DNA of 64,000 nt, taken from assembly GCA_001263235.1 (NCBI GenBank), contig LGRD01000010.1, positions 62,001 to 126,000 on the forward strand, in the 5' to 3' direction. Shown piece by piece: positions 1 to 9,530 of the stretch. The translations under genes and the position numbers were made by a program. Below the pieces are notes generated by a model. That model saw nothing but the letters and a program-made list of their open reading frames with translations. It made no database searches and was not told where the DNA came from. The stretch comes from Methylibium sp. NZG. Lineage in GTDB: Bacteria; Pseudomonadota; Gammaproteobacteria; Burkholderiales; Burkholderiaceae_C. Positions within the stretch are counted from its first letter, which is position 1. Each line of letters opens with the position of its first letter.

Positions 1-2
1 AC

Positions 3-644
3 AACCGCCCGGTCGACCTGGTGGCCGAAGGCTTCGACATCGGCATCCGCGGTGGCTTGATCGAAGACAGCAGCCTGATCGCGCGGCGCATCTGCCCGCT
101 GCCACTCGCGCTGCTCGCCAGCCCCGGCTACCTGCGCCGCGCCGGTGTGCCGCAGTCGCCGGACGAACTGCCCGGCCACACATGCAGCGTCGTCAGACTG
201 ACCAGCGGCGCGCAGGGCGTGTGGCGCTTCCGGCGACCGGGCTCACGCAGCACGTCGCGGGCCAGCAACATCGAGTTCGCACCCGAGCCGCAGCTCAGCG
301 TGAGCGACCCCGAAGCGGTGATCGAGCTGGCCTTGGCCGACGCCGGCATCGTGCAGGCAGGCCTGCACCACGCCCTGCCCTTTCTGCGATCGGGCCGCTT
401 GAAGCTGGTGCTGGCCGACTGGCACGACGCCGGTGACCGCGAGGTGGTGCTGCACTACCCGCACCGTCAGTACCTCGCGCCGCGGATGCGCGTGGTGGTG
501 GATCACCTTCTCGCGCAACTCGCTCAGGCGAGCGACCTGCACCTGAGCCCGGCCGAACTCGTCGCCCAGCTGCCCGCTTGCGTTGCCAAGGCGGTGCCGG
601 CCAAGGTGCAAAGCGGCCGCCGGGCGGTCAGCCGGGCGCCCTGA
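3..644 (+). CDS. LysR-family transcriptional regulator, C-terminal part (5' end outside window)
   Basis: The frame is open from the window edge (NRPVDLVAEGFDIGIR) and ends at 644. This is the effector-binding half of a LysR regulator of the AaeR/DmlR type: the 'VDLVAEGFDIGIRGG' stretch followed by '..DSSLIARRICPLPLALLASPGYL' is characteristic of that subgroup. The DNA-binding helix-turn-helix should lie upstream of the window. The internal GTG at 21 is a valine codon, not a start. The target and effector cannot be read from the sequence. The 3' end overlaps the convergent MFS transporter gene by 17 bp. Confidence 0.85.
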   Translation, partial: NRPVDLVAEGFDIGIRGGLIEDSSLIARRICPLPLALLASPGYLRRAGVPQSPDELPGHTCSVVRLTSGAQGVWRFRRPGSRSTSRASNIEFAPEPQLSVSDPEAVIELALADAGIVQAGLHHALPFLRSGRLKLVLADWHDAGDREVVLHYPHRQYLAPRMRVVVDHLLAQLAQASDLHLSPAELVAQLPACVAKAVPAKVQSGRRAVSRAP

Positions 645-1821
645 GCAACGGCCGCAGGCACCACACGCCCAGCACCGGCCCGACCGCCAGCCACGGCAGC
701 ACTTGGGCCAACGGCCACGCCGTGGCGAGCGCGCTGAACAGCGTGATGGTCGCCACCGAGATTGCAAAGCCGATGCTGTTGACCAACGTCAGCACGCTGC
801 CCACGAGCGCGCGCGGCGCGTTGGTGGCGGTGAGCGCGCTGAACTGCGGCGAATCACCCGAAACCGTGGCGCCCCACACCAGCAGCCACGGCGCCCACAG
901 CCACAGCGGCGCATCCAGCAGCCACGGCGCGATGAGCCCGCACGCGGCGCTGCAGGCCACTTGCGCGCCGCCCACGCGCGCGCCCCCGAAACGCCGCGCC
1001 AGCAGCCCCCCGCCCACGCAACTGATGCCCCCCACCGCGATGGCGGCAAACACCCACCACCACGCCGCCGAGCCTTGCCAGCGCAGGCCGACGATGGCCG
1101 GCAGCAGCACGAAGAACGCGTACAGCTCCCACATGTGGCCGAAGTAGCCGAGCACCGAGGCGCGCAGCGGCCGGTCGGTCCAGATGACGGCCAGCGCCCT
1201 CGGCGACAGCGCACTCGCGTGCGTGCGGCGCACCAGGTGCGGCCCGTCGGGCACCGCCAGCGCCATCAGCACACCGCCGGCCGCGGCCACGCACGCCACG
1301 ACCATCATCACCGTGCGCCAGTCCCAGTTCGCGCCCCACGCGCGCAGGCCGAACGGCATGGCCGTGCCCAGCACCAGCGCGCCCACCAGCACGCCCAGCG
1401 CCCAGCCCAGGCCCTGCGCGTACCAGCCGGCTGCGATCTTCATGCCCACCGGGTAAATGCCGGCCAGGCACACGCCAGTCGCCACCCGCAACACGATCAA
1501 GGTGGGCAGCGTGGGCGGCAGCAGCACCGTCATCGCCGCCAACGCAGCGCCCGCCAGCGAGCACACCAGGAAGACGAGCCGCGGCGAGAAACGGTCGGCC
1601 ACCGCCAGCAGCGCAAACACCAGCGTGCCCGCGATGAAGCCGAGTTGCACCGCGGCCGTCAGCCAGCCGGTGGCGGCCTCGGGCAGCGCGGCGCTGCGCT
1701 GCAATTCGGGCATCACCGCGTTGATGGCGAACCACAGCGACGTGCCTGCAAACTGCGACACCGCCACCGCTGGCAGGATGCGGCGCGGGATGCCGGTCTG
1801 CATCACCGGCTCGCTGGGCAT
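628..1821 (-). CDS. MFS transporter
   Basis: A protein of about 397 residues made almost entirely of hydrophobic segments separated by short charged loops, as in 12-helix major facilitator transporters. It opens with a short polar tail followed by 'AVAVSQFAGTSLWFAINAVMPEL', where MFS helix 1 normally sits. The central loop '..PDGPHLVRRTHASALSPRALAVIW' separates the two six-helix halves. The substrate cannot be inferred. ATG at 1821 is preferred over an adjacent GTG at 1824; neither has a clear ribosome binding site, and ATG at 1803 is also possible. It lies downstream of yaaA in the same orientation (21 bp gap) and converges on the LysR gene. Confidence 0.8.
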   Translation of the reverse strand: MPSEPVMQTGIPRRILPAVAVSQFAGTSLWFAINAVMPELQRSAALPEAATGWLTAAVQLGFIAGTLVFALLAVADRFSPRLVFLVCSLAGAALAAMTVLLPPTLPTLIVLRVATGVCLAGIYPVGMKIAAGWYAQGLGWALGVLVGALVLGTAMPFGLRAWGANWDWRTVMMVVACVAAAGGVLMALAVPDGPHLVRRTHASALSPRALAVIWTDRPLRASVLGYFGHMWELYAFFVLLPAIVGLRWQGSAAWWWVFAAIAVGGISCVGGGLLARRFGGARVGGAQVACSAACGLIAPWLLDAPLWLWAPWLLVWGATVSGDSPQFSALTATNAPRALVGSVLTLVNSIGFAISVATITLFSALATAWPLAQVLPWLAVGPVLGVWCLRPLLRAPG

Positions 1822-1842
1822 CACAAACAGCCGGCAGGTCGA

Positions 1843-2631
1843 TCAGCCATCGACCCGGCGGCGAAACACCAGCCGGTCGGGCTCGGACGCAGCCGCGTCG
1901 AACGCATAGCCGTCGAGCTTGAACTTCTTCAGGCCGGCGGGTTGGGTGAGCCGCTGCTGCACCGCGTGCCGAACCATCAGCCCACGCGCGCGTTTGGCGA
2001 AGAAGCTGATGATCTTGTACTGCCCGCCCTTCCAGTCTTCGAACACGCAGTCGATCACGCGCGCGTTCAGCGCCTTGCGCTGGACGACCTTGAAGTACTC
2101 CTGCGAGGCGAGGTTCACGACCACCGGCGCGGCCTCGGCTGCGAGCCGTTCATTCAGGTGGGCGGTGACGGTGTCGCCCCAGAACGCGTACAGGTCCTTG
2201 CCGCGTGGGTTGCGCAGCGCGGTGCCCATCTCCAGCCGATACGGCTGCAGCCGGTCGAGCGGCCGCAGCACGCCGTGCAGGCCACTGAGGATCGCCACGT
2301 GCTGCTGCGCCCAGGCCAGATCGGCCTCGTTGAGCGTTGCGGCTTGCAAACCTTCGTAGACATCGCCGTTGAACGCCAGCAGCGCCGGCTTGCTGTTCTT
2401 GGCGGTGAAGCGCGGGCGCCACGCGGCATAGCGGGCGACGTTCAGTTCAGCCAGCGGCGCCGACAGATCCATCAGCCGCGCAATCTGCGCGGCGCTCTTG
2501 GGCCGCAGCAACTCGATCAGTTCGGCCGACTGCGCGACGAACTGCGGCGTGCTCGGGCGGGCGACGGTCGAGGGTGCGCTGTACGGCGTTTCGTAGTCGA
2601 GCGACTTGGCGGGTGACAGCAGGAACAGCAT
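1843..2631 (-). CDS. yaaA: peroxide stress protein YaaA (UPF0246)
   Basis: 262 residues, the usual family length. The N-terminus '[16 protein letters not shown]' and the internal '[12 protein letters not shown]', '[13 protein letters not shown]' and 'PYRLEMGT' stretches are hallmark conserved blocks of YaaA/DUF328. In E. coli YaaA is induced under peroxide stress and limits intracellular iron and oxidative DNA damage. The family has a DNA-binding fold, but its exact biochemistry is not settled. The start is the ATG at 2631. The protein is intact and shows no unusual features. Confidence 0.93.
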   Translation of the reverse strand: MLFLLSPAKSLDYETPYSAPSTVARPSTPQFVAQSAELIELLRPKSAAQIARLMDLSAPLAELNVARYAAWRPRFTAKNSKPALLAFNGDVYEGLQAATLNEADLAWAQQHVAILSGLHGVLRPLDRLQPYRLEMGTALRNPRGKDLYAFWGDTVTAHLNERLAAEAAPVVVNLASQEYFKVVQRKALNARVIDCVFEDWKGGQYKIISFFAKRARGLMVRHAVQQRLTQPAGLKKFKLDGYAFDAAASEPDRLVFRRRVDG

Positions 2632-2748
2632 GCAGGCGCCGGGCCGTGGCGAGCGGTGTGGACGGACAGCCGCGACTCTATCGAAAGATTTCGACAGAGC
2701 GCGGCCGTGGCCGGCACCCCCGCCGCGGCACGGCGCGCGGCGCTGTGC

Positions 2749-2940
2749 TTACTTCTTCGCGTCGTTCACCGCGCCCTTGATCTTGTCGCCGACTTTCTCG
2801 GCCTCGTTGCCCACCTTCGCGGCGGCGTTGTCGACCGACTTGCCGGCGCGCTCCAGCGGCCCTTCGGCCGGCTGGCAGGCGGCCAGCACGAGTGCGCTGG
2901 CGGCGATGATGGGGTAGATCGACGTCTTGAGGTTCAGCAT
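2749..2940 (-). CDS. small lipoprotein, hypothetical
   Basis: A 63-residue protein starting at the ATG at 2940, chosen because GGAGAAAG sits just upstream; a longer in-frame extension to 2985 lacks such a site. The N-terminus (MLNLKTSIYPIIAASALVLAAC) is a lipoprotein signal peptide with the lipobox LAAC, so the mature protein would begin at the cysteine and be lipid anchored. The remainder is a short charged amphipathic helix rich in K/E/D/A ('VGNEAEKVGDKIKGAVNDAKK'), like small entericidin- or YtxH-like helical proteins. The function is unknown. Confidence 0.75.
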   Translation of the reverse strand: MLNLKTSIYPIIAASALVLAACQPAEGPLERAGKSVDNAAAKVGNEAEKVGDKIKGAVNDAKK

Positions 2941-3106
2941 GACTTTCTCCGGTGCGTTGGGTTGAATCGTCGCGGTCTGGGCCACGGTGCCGGCTGCATC
3001 GACAGCCTGTGCAGAAATTTATCGGGCGCGCAGATCGCTGTCGTTCGGAGGCCGGCGCAAGCGGCTGTCGGTCGGTTCCTACAAACCCGCCCCCGCCCGC
3101 CGGCGT

Positions 3107-6100
3107 TCAGCGGAAGTCGCGGCTGCGGCCCACCAGCCCGCCCAGCAGGTGCGAGTGGTCGATCATCTTCACGGCCAGCAGGTGCATGACCGCGTGTTCG
3201 TCATCCCCTTGGCGCTGCCACTGACCGAACACCGTGAGCAGCCGCGCCGCCAACAGCGGCTTGCGCTGCGCCTCGGCCACCGCGGGCCACACGATCACGT
3301 TGACGGCGCCGGTGTCGTCTTCCAAGGTGACGAACACCGTGCCCTTGGCCGTCTCGGGCCGCTGGCGGTGCGTCACCAGCCCGCTGGCGCGCGCGATGCG
3401 TCCGTTCGGGTAGCCGCGCAGCACCGCGGCGGGCTGCACCTTGAATTGATCGAGCTGCGCGCGCAGCAGCGCCAGCGGGTGGCGGCCGAGCGTGAGGCCG
3501 AGCGAGCGGTAGTCGGCCAGCATGTCTTGCGCTTCGGTGGGTGCATCGAGCTGCGCGGGCGCCTCGTGCACGCGGGTCTGGCGCAGCAGTTCGGTGGGGC
3601 GGGTGTCGATGCCGGCCACGGCCCAGGCGGTCTGGTGGCGGTGGCCGGCCAAGCCGTTCAGCGCGCCGGCATCGGCGAGGGCTTGCAGGTCGTGCGCGTT
3701 CAGCGTGGCGCGGCGGGTCAGATCTTCGGGGGTGGTGAAGGGGGATTGGGTGCGGGCTTGCACGATGCGTTGCACGGTGGCTTCGGGGAGGCCGGTGATG
3801 CGGTTCAAACCCAGGCGAACGGGGTGAGGTAGCTGGCCCTCACCCCTGCCCTCTCCCAGAGGGAGAGGGAGCCCTCTCCAAGGACCACGGAGAGGCCCCT
3901 GCGGCTCTTCCTCCCTCTCCCTCTGGGAGAGGGTTGGGGTGAGGGCCGCGGCCTCACCACCCCCCTCCAACGAACTCTCCCACCCACTCACCGCCACATC
4001 CACAGGCAACACCTCCACCCCATGCTCACGCGCATCGCGCACCAGCTGCGCGGGCGCGTAAAAGCCCATCGGCTGGCTGTTCAGCAGCGCGGCCAAAAAG
4101 GCATCGGGGTGGTGCCGCTTGATCCAGCAGCTCACGTACACCAGCAGCGCAAAACTGGCGGCGTGGCTCTCAGGAAAGCCGTATTCGCCGAAGCCCTGGA
4201 TCTGCTTGAAGATGCGCTCGGCGTAGTCGCGCTCGTAGCCCTTCTCGACCATGCGGCCGACCAGCCGCTCGTGGAAGGGCCCGAGCCCGCCCTTGCGCTT
4301 CCAGGCCGCCATCGCGCGGCGCAGGCTGTCGGCCTCGCCGGGGGTGAAGTCGGCGGCCAGCACGGCGAGCTGCATCACCTGCTCTTGAAAGATCGGCACG
4401 CCGCAGGTGCGCTCCAGCGCCTGCTTGACTTCATCGCTCGGGTAGTCGACCGGCTCCTCGCCGTTGCGGCGGCGCAGGTACGGGTGGACCATGCCGCCCT
4501 GGATGGGGCCGGGCCGCACGATCGCCACCTCGATCACCAGGTCGTAGAACTTGCGCGGTTGCAGGCGCGGCAGCATGCTCATCTGCGCGCGGCTCTCGAT
4601 CTGGAACACGCCGACCGTGTCGGCCTTGCAGATCATGTCGTAGGTGGCCGGGTCTTCGGCTGGCACGTCCTGCATCAGCATCGGCTCGCCGCCGCGCTTG
4701 GTTCCGATGAAATCGAGCGCGCGGCGGATGGCGCTCAGCATGCCGAGTGCCAGCACGTCGACCTTCAGCAAACCGAGCGCGTCGAGGTCGTCCTTCTCCC
4801 ACTGGATGACGGTGCGTGTGGCGTCGGCCCCGGTCATCGCAGTGTTCTCGACCGGCACGAGCTGCGCGATCTGCTCCTTCGCGATCAGAAAGCCGCCCGG
4901 GTGCTGGCTCAGGTGGCGCGGGAAGCCGATCAACTGGTGCGTCAGCTCGGCCCACAACTTGGTGATCGGCGCGTCGGGGTCGAAGCCGTTTTCGCGCAGG
5001 CGTTCGGTGCTGATGCTGCGGCCGTCGTACCACTGCTGGCTCTTGGCCACCGCGTCGATGCGCTGCAGGTCGATGCCCAGCGCACGCCCCACATCGCGCA
5101 CCGCTGACCGCGGCCGGTAGCTGATGACCACCGCCGTCAACGCCGCACGGTGGCGGCCGTACTTGCGGTAGATGTACTGGATGACCTCCTCGCGCCGCTG
5201 GTGCTCGAAGTCCACGTCGATGTCGGGCGGCTCGCCGCGCTCGGCGCTGATGAAGCGCTCGAAGAGTGTGCTCATGCGCGACGGGTCGACCTCCGTCACG
5301 CCCAGGCAGTAGCACACCGCCGAGTTGGCCGCGCTGCCGCGCCCCTGGCACAAGATGCCTTGCGCACGTGCCCACTGCACGATGTCGGCCACGGTCAGGA
5401 AGTACGGCTCGTACTTCAATTGCGCGATCAGCGCGAGCTCGTGTTCGATCTGCGTGCGCACCTTGGGCGGGATGCCGTGCGGATGCCTGGCCGGCGGGAA
5501 GCGCGTGAGCGCGCCGGCCTCGGTGAGCTGGCGCAGGTGCGAGGCCGGCGTCTCGCCATCGGGCACGATCTCTTGCGGGTATTCGTAGCGAAGTTCGTCG
5601 AGCGAGAAGCGGCAGGTGCCGGCCAGCACCAGCGTGTTGTGCAGCCATTGCGGCTCGTACAGCGCCGCCAGCCGCCCGCGCGAGCGCAGGTGCGCCTCGG
5701 CGTTGGGCTGCAGTTGCCAGCCGCACTGCGAAACAGGCAGGCCCAGGCGCGTGGCGGTGAGCGTGTCCTGCAGCGGCTTGCGCGAGCGCAGGTGCATCAG
5801 CACGTCACCCGCTGCGACGATGGGCAGGCCGGCGTGCTCGGCCACCTGCCGCACGCGCTCGGCCAGGTCTTCGTCGCCCGCGCGGTGCAGCAGCTCCAGC
5901 GCGATCGCGGCGCGCTCCTGGAACCAGGTCTTGAGCCACATCGCGTGGGCGAACACCTGCTCGAACGGCTGGCTCGCGTCGGGCACCAGCACCGCCAGGC
6001 AGTCGGGCAGGCCGGTCAGCATCGGCGCGTTGGGCACCCTGCCCTCCACGTCGGACGGGTGCGCGAGATAGCTGCCCTTGGGCGCCCGCCGCCGCGCCAC

Positions 6101-6472
6101 GGTGATCCACTGCGACAGGTTGCCGTAACCGCGCCGGGTTTGTGCCAGCAACACCAGGCGGGCGTGGCGCTCGCCGGTGGTGACGTCTGAAGCGGCCGTG
6201 GCGGCCTGGTTCGCGCCAGACGGCGCCGGTGCCGCTGCGGCCAGCTTCGACGGCAACGTCAACTGCATCTCGCTGCCGATGATCAAGTGCAGCCCGCAGC
6301 GCTTGGCCTCGGTGTGCGCCCGCACCACGCCCGAGAGCGAACACTCGTCGGTGATGGCCAGCGCGCTGTAACCCAGGTGCGCCGCGCGCAGCACCAGCTC
6401 TTCCGGGTGCGATGCACCGGTCAGGAAGCTGAAGTTGCTGCGGCAGTGCAGCTCGGCGTAGGGGGGGAGCAT
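3107..6472 (-). CDS. dnaE2: error-prone DNA polymerase DnaE2
   Basis: A 1121-residue C-family polymerase of the mutagenic DnaE2 type, used for translesion synthesis after DNA damage. The start at 6472 gives the canonical 'MLPPYAELHCRSNFSFL'. In order: a PHP domain (residues ~1-260, 'YAELHCRSNFSFLTGASHP', 'AITDECSLSG'), the polymerase core ('GRGSAANSAVCYCLGVTEVDP', then 'PDIDVDFEHQRREEV' with catalytic aspartates near residue 415), helix-hairpin-helix ('LNRITGLPEATVQRIV') and a C-terminal OB fold ('GLVTHRQRPETAKGTVFVTLEDDTGAVNVIVWP'). Residues ~842-879 are foreign: they are the translation of a REP-like palindrome. A LexA-type box ends 7 bp upstream of the start. The usual partners imuA and imuB are not adjacent; an accessory island occupies the upstream side. 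There is no clear Shine-Dalgarno. Confidence 0.95.
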   Translation of the reverse strand: MLPPYAELHCRSNFSFLTGASHPEELVLRAAHLGYSALAITDECSLSGVVRAHTEAKRCGLHLIIGSEMQLTLPSKLAAAAPAPSGANQAATAASDVTTGERHARLVLLAQTRRGYGNLSQWITVARRRAPKGSYLAHPSDVEGRVPNAPMLTGLPDCLAVLVPDASQPFEQVFAHAMWLKTWFQERAAIALELLHRAGDEDLAERVRQVAEHAGLPIVAAGDVLMHLRSRKPLQDTLTATRLGLPVSQCGWQLQPNAEAHLRSRGRLAALYEPQWLHNTLVLAGTCRFSLDELRYEYPQEIVPDGETPASHLRQLTEAGALTRFPPARHPHGIPPKVRTQIEHELALIAQLKYEPYFLTVADIVQWARAQGILCQGRGSAANSAVCYCLGVTEVDPSRMSTLFERFISAERGEPPDIDVDFEHQRREEVIQYIYRKYGRHRAALTAVVISYRPRSAVRDVGRALGIDLQRIDAVAKSQQWYDGRSISTERLRENGFDPDAPITKLWAELTHQLIGFPRHLSQHPGGFLIAKEQIAQLVPVENTAMTGADATRTVIQWEKDDLDALGLLKVDVLALGMLSAIRRALDFIGTKRGGEPMLMQDVPAEDPATYDMICKADTVGVFQIESRAQMSMLPRLQPRKFYDLVIEVAIVRPGPIQGGMVHPYLRRRNGEEPVDYPSDEVKQALERTCGVPIFQEQVMQLAVLAADFTPGEADSLRRAMAAWKRKGGLGPFHERLVGRMVEKGYERDYAERIFKQIQGFGEYGFPESHAASFALLVYVSCWIKRHHPDAFLAALLNSQPMGFYAPAQLVRDAREHGVEVLPVDVAVSGWESSLEGGGEAAALTPTLSQREREEEPQGPLRGPWRGLPLPLGEGRGEGQLPHPVRLGLNRITGLPEATVQRIVQARTQSPFTTPEDLTRRATLNAHDLQALADAGALNGLAGHRHQTAWAVAGIDTRPTELLRQTRVHEAPAQLDAPTEAQDMLADYRSLGLTLGRHPLALLRAQLDQFKVQPAAVLRGYPNGRIARASGLVTHRQRPETAKGTVFVTLEDDTGAVNVIVWPAVAEAQRKPLLAARLLTVFGQWQRQGDDEHAVMHLLAVKMIDHSHLLGGLVGRSRDFR
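3835..3947. repeat. REP-like palindromic repeat inserted in frame within dnaE2
   Basis: A 113-bp element with long inverted arms. The left arm reads ggccctcacccctgccctct and onward to ~3871. The right arm, ending at 3947 (gagggttggggtgagggcc), is its near-perfect reverse complement. The centre is a second, smaller imperfect palindrome around 'ccaaggaccacgg'. The CCCTCTCCC...GGGAGAGGG pattern is a widespread proteobacterial intergenic repeat. Here it lies inside a coding region and is read as 'ALTPTLSQREREE', the typical translation of this repeat class. It keeps the dnaE2 frame open. Confidence 0.85.
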
Positions 6473-6478
6473 GGAATA

Positions 6479-6494
6479 CTGTATAAACCTACAG
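6479..6494. promoter_or_regulatory. LexA (SOS) box
   Basis: CTGTATAAACCTACAG is an exact CTGT-N8-ACAG palindrome, the LexA operator form of beta- and gammaproteobacteria. It ends 7 bp before the dnaE2 start, in the gap between dnaE2 (leftward) and the DNA methyltransferase (rightward). SOS control of dnaE2 is expected for this polymerase family. The position means LexA could also affect the methyltransferase promoter. Confidence 0.85.
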
Positions 6495-6604
6495 CATATT
6501 GCAAGAGAGGGTTCTGCATGAACGGACCAATACGCCAAGCGCTGCTCAGAGTCCCGGCGGCGGTTGCTACGATCCGCCAGCGCCCGAGGTGCGCCCGCAC
6601 ACCC

Positions 6605-9375
6605 ATGAACGCCGTAGAAATCGAACAAGCCATCTCCGACCTGGCGCTTCAGCCCTTCGACGCGGCCGAGTTCCCGTTTGCCTTCCTGGCCGCCTTCGGC
6701 AACAAGGACACCACGCTCAGGCGCCTGCGCGCCGGCAACAACAACGCCTCCGACGTGCCCGGCGGCGTGCTCCAGCGCAACCACATTCACATGGCCGTCT
6801 GCCTGCCCGGCACCACCGGCGCCGGCCTGCACGCGCTGCGCAGCAGCCCGGCCACCACCAAGGGCAAGGCCAAGTTCATCCTCGCCACGGACGGCCAGAC
6901 GCTCGAAGCCGAAGACCTGACCGCCGGCGAACCTATCGCCTGCGACTACCCCGACTTCCCCGACCACTTCGGCTTCTTCCTCCCGCTGGCGGGCATCTCC
7001 ACCATCAAGGAGATCAAGGACAACCCCATCGACGTGCGCGCCACCGGCCGCCTGAACAAGCTGTACGTCGAGCTGCTGCGCGAGAACCCCACCTGGGCCA
7101 CGGCCGAACGCCGCGCCGACATGAACCACTTCATGGCCCGGCTGATCTTTTGCTTCTTCGCCGAAGACACCGACATCTTCAACGGCGACGCCCTGTTCAC
7201 CCGCACGCTCGAGCAGTTCAGCGACCGCGACGCCAGCAACACCCACGAGGTGATGTCACAAATCTTCCGCGCGATGAACGTGAAAGTCGCCGACCGCGCT
7301 GGCGCCAGTCTGCGCCCCTGGGCCGACCAGTTCCCCTACGTCAACGGCGGGCTCTTCTCCGGCAGCCCGGACGTGCCGCGTTTCAACCGCATGGCCCGTA
7401 CCTACCTGCTGCACGCCGGCACGCTGAACTGGAAGCAGATCAACCCCGACATCTTCGGCAGCATGATCCAGGCCGTGGCCGACGACGAAGAGCGCGGCGA
7501 ACTGGGCATGCACTACACCAGCGTACCCAACATCCTGAAGGTGCTGAACCCGCTCTTCCTCGACGACCTGCGCGCGCAGCTGGAGGCCGCGGGCGACAAC
7601 AAGATCAAGCTGCTGAACCTGCGCAAGCGCATGGCGCGCATTCGGGTGTTCGACCCGGCGTGTGGCAGCGGCAACTTCCTGGTCATCGCCTACAAGCAGA
7701 TGCGCAAGATCGAGGCAGAGATCAATCGGCGGCGGGGTGAAGCGCACCTGGGCAGCGAGATTCCGCTGACCAACTTCCGCGGTATCGAGCTGAGGGACTT
7801 TCCGGCTGAGATTGCGCGGCTGGCGCTGATCATTGCGGAGTTTCAGTGCGATGTGCTTTATCGGGGGCAGAAGGATGCGCTGGCGGAGTTCTTGCCTCTG
7901 TCTGCGGACAATTGGATCGTTTGCGGCAATGCGCTTCGGCTCGATTGGCTGAGCGTCTGTCCGGCGACGGGAACGAGCGTCAAGGTTGCGGCGGATGACT
8001 TGCTCGAAACGCCGCTCGATCAGACCGAAATCGACTTCGAAAACGAGGGTGGCGAGACCTACATCTGCGGCAATCCACCGTACGTCGGACGGCGGAATCA
8101 GACCAAGGAGCAGAAAGATGAAATTAGGCAAGTCCTCGGAAGGGTGAGATCAAGTGCGTCGCTTGACTACGTCTTCTGCTGGATAGAGAAGGCTTCAGAT
8201 TACGTACTCAGATGTCGTGGCGAGTTCGCGTTTGTGACGACGAACTCCGTCTCACAGGGAACGCAGATACCGATCTTCTGGCCACATCTTTTCTCCAAGG
8301 GCTTAGAGATCAATTTCGCTCATCGTTCCTTTCCGTGGACGAACAACGCCTCAGACAACGCTGGCGTGACTTGCGTCATATTGGGGATCGGTCAGCCCAG
8401 AACTGACAAGTCAATTTTTGATGGCACGCAGCGCCAACAGGTCACTGCCATCAATGCGTACCTCCTTGGTTCCGACTTGCAGGTAGTGGAGACAAGGTCG
8501 ACCCCAATCTCTGGTCTCGCAAGGATGCGATATGGAAATCTCCCGGGTGACGGCAACTACCTCACCTTGAGTTTGTCCGAGCGAAACGATCTATTGAGGA
8601 AGGAACCAGAGTTTGAACGGATGGTGATCCCGCTCTTCGGCGCACAAGAGTTCATTCGTGGATTGCAGCGCTTCTGCCTTTGGATTGAAGATGAGGATCT
8701 GTCGTTAGCTTTGAGGAATGACTTTGTGTCGAAGCGGATCGAGGCCGTCAACAAGACACGCAGAGAAAGTCCCGATGCAAGTTACAACTCCCTAGTCGAT
8801 CGCTCCCATCAGTTCCGCGATAGAAACCTTGCGGACCGCTTAACCATTCTTGCTCCTACAGTCAGTTCAGAAGCGAGGGACTACCTTCCAACAAAATTCA
8901 GGACAGGCTCCGCACAGGAACCACCAATCAGGCCTACGCCCTCTACGACGCCCCGCTCTGGAACATGGCCCTCATCGCCAGCCGCCTGCACCTGGTCTGG
9001 ATCGCCACCGTCTGCGGCAAGCTGAAAACCGACTTCCGCTACTCCAACACCCTCGGCTGGAACACCTTCCCCGTCCCCCTGCTGACAGAGCAGAACAAGG
9101 CGGACCTGATCTGCTGCGCCGAAAACATCCTGCTGGCCCGAGAAGCGCACTTCCCCGCGACCATCGCCGACCTGTACGACCCGGACGCGATGCCGGAGAA
9201 CCTGCGCCACGCCCACGAGCACAACGACGAGGTGCTGGAGCGCATCTACATCGGCCGCCGCTTCAAGAACGACACCGAGCGGCTGGAGAAGCTGTTCGAG
9301 CTGTACACGAAGATGACCGTGGCGCTGGCCACAGCCGCGCCCGCGAAAAAGGCCGCAAGAAGGAAGTCGGCGTGA
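6605..9375 (+). pseudogene. DNA methyltransferase (N6-adenine type, MmeI/PglX-like), frameshifted
   Basis: This encodes a class I SAM-dependent DNA methyltransferase of about 920 residues. ATG at 6605 (MNAVEIEQAISDLA) is preferred; ATG at 6518 is an in-frame alternative. After an N-terminal helical region ('FMARLIFCFFAEDTDIF') come motif I 'FDPACGSGNFL' (~residue 349) and motif IV 'GNPPYVG' (~490), typical of adenine methylation. A target-recognition region follows. The frame then breaks: codons from 6605 stay open to 9025 but lose family-like sequence after 'YLPTKF' (~8900). The conserved end ('YALYDAPLWNMALIASRLHLVW' through 'ERIYIGRRFKNDTERLEKLFELY') runs in the next frame to 9375. A one-base loss between ~8900 and 8935 explains this. 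No D-ExK nuclease motif is evident at the N-terminus. A sequencing error remains possible. DNA from ~7830 to ~8930 is visibly AT-richer than both ends. Confidence 0.85.
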
Positions 9376-9474
9376 AACCGTGGGGAACCGCACTGTCCGC
9401 CGCTGCGCCGCGCCGCGCCAACCTTGTGCCGCGCGTTACTTCACGAGCGGCCGGGCGGCCGGCAATCAGTCCAT

Positions 9475-9518
9475 TTGTGCAGCAACCCCTTGCACAATTG
9501 CCCAACAAGTTGTTGGGC
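9475..9518. terminator. two adjacent hairpins between convergent genes
   Basis: TTGTGCA (9475-9481) pairs with TGCACAA (9491-9497). GCCCAACA (9500-9507) pairs with TGTTGGGC (9511-9518) across a 3-nt loop. They sit between the end of the methyltransferase gene and the end of the convergent toxin gene, so a bidirectional terminator role is plausible. There is no long T tract. Confidence 0.4.
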
Positions 9519-9530
9519 GATGGCATGCGG

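Noticed and set aside
583-2616. Long plus-strand frame opposite the MFS and yaaA genes
   Set aside because: The translation is almost pure R/H/Q/A/P with no domain, while both minus-strand genes are recognisable.
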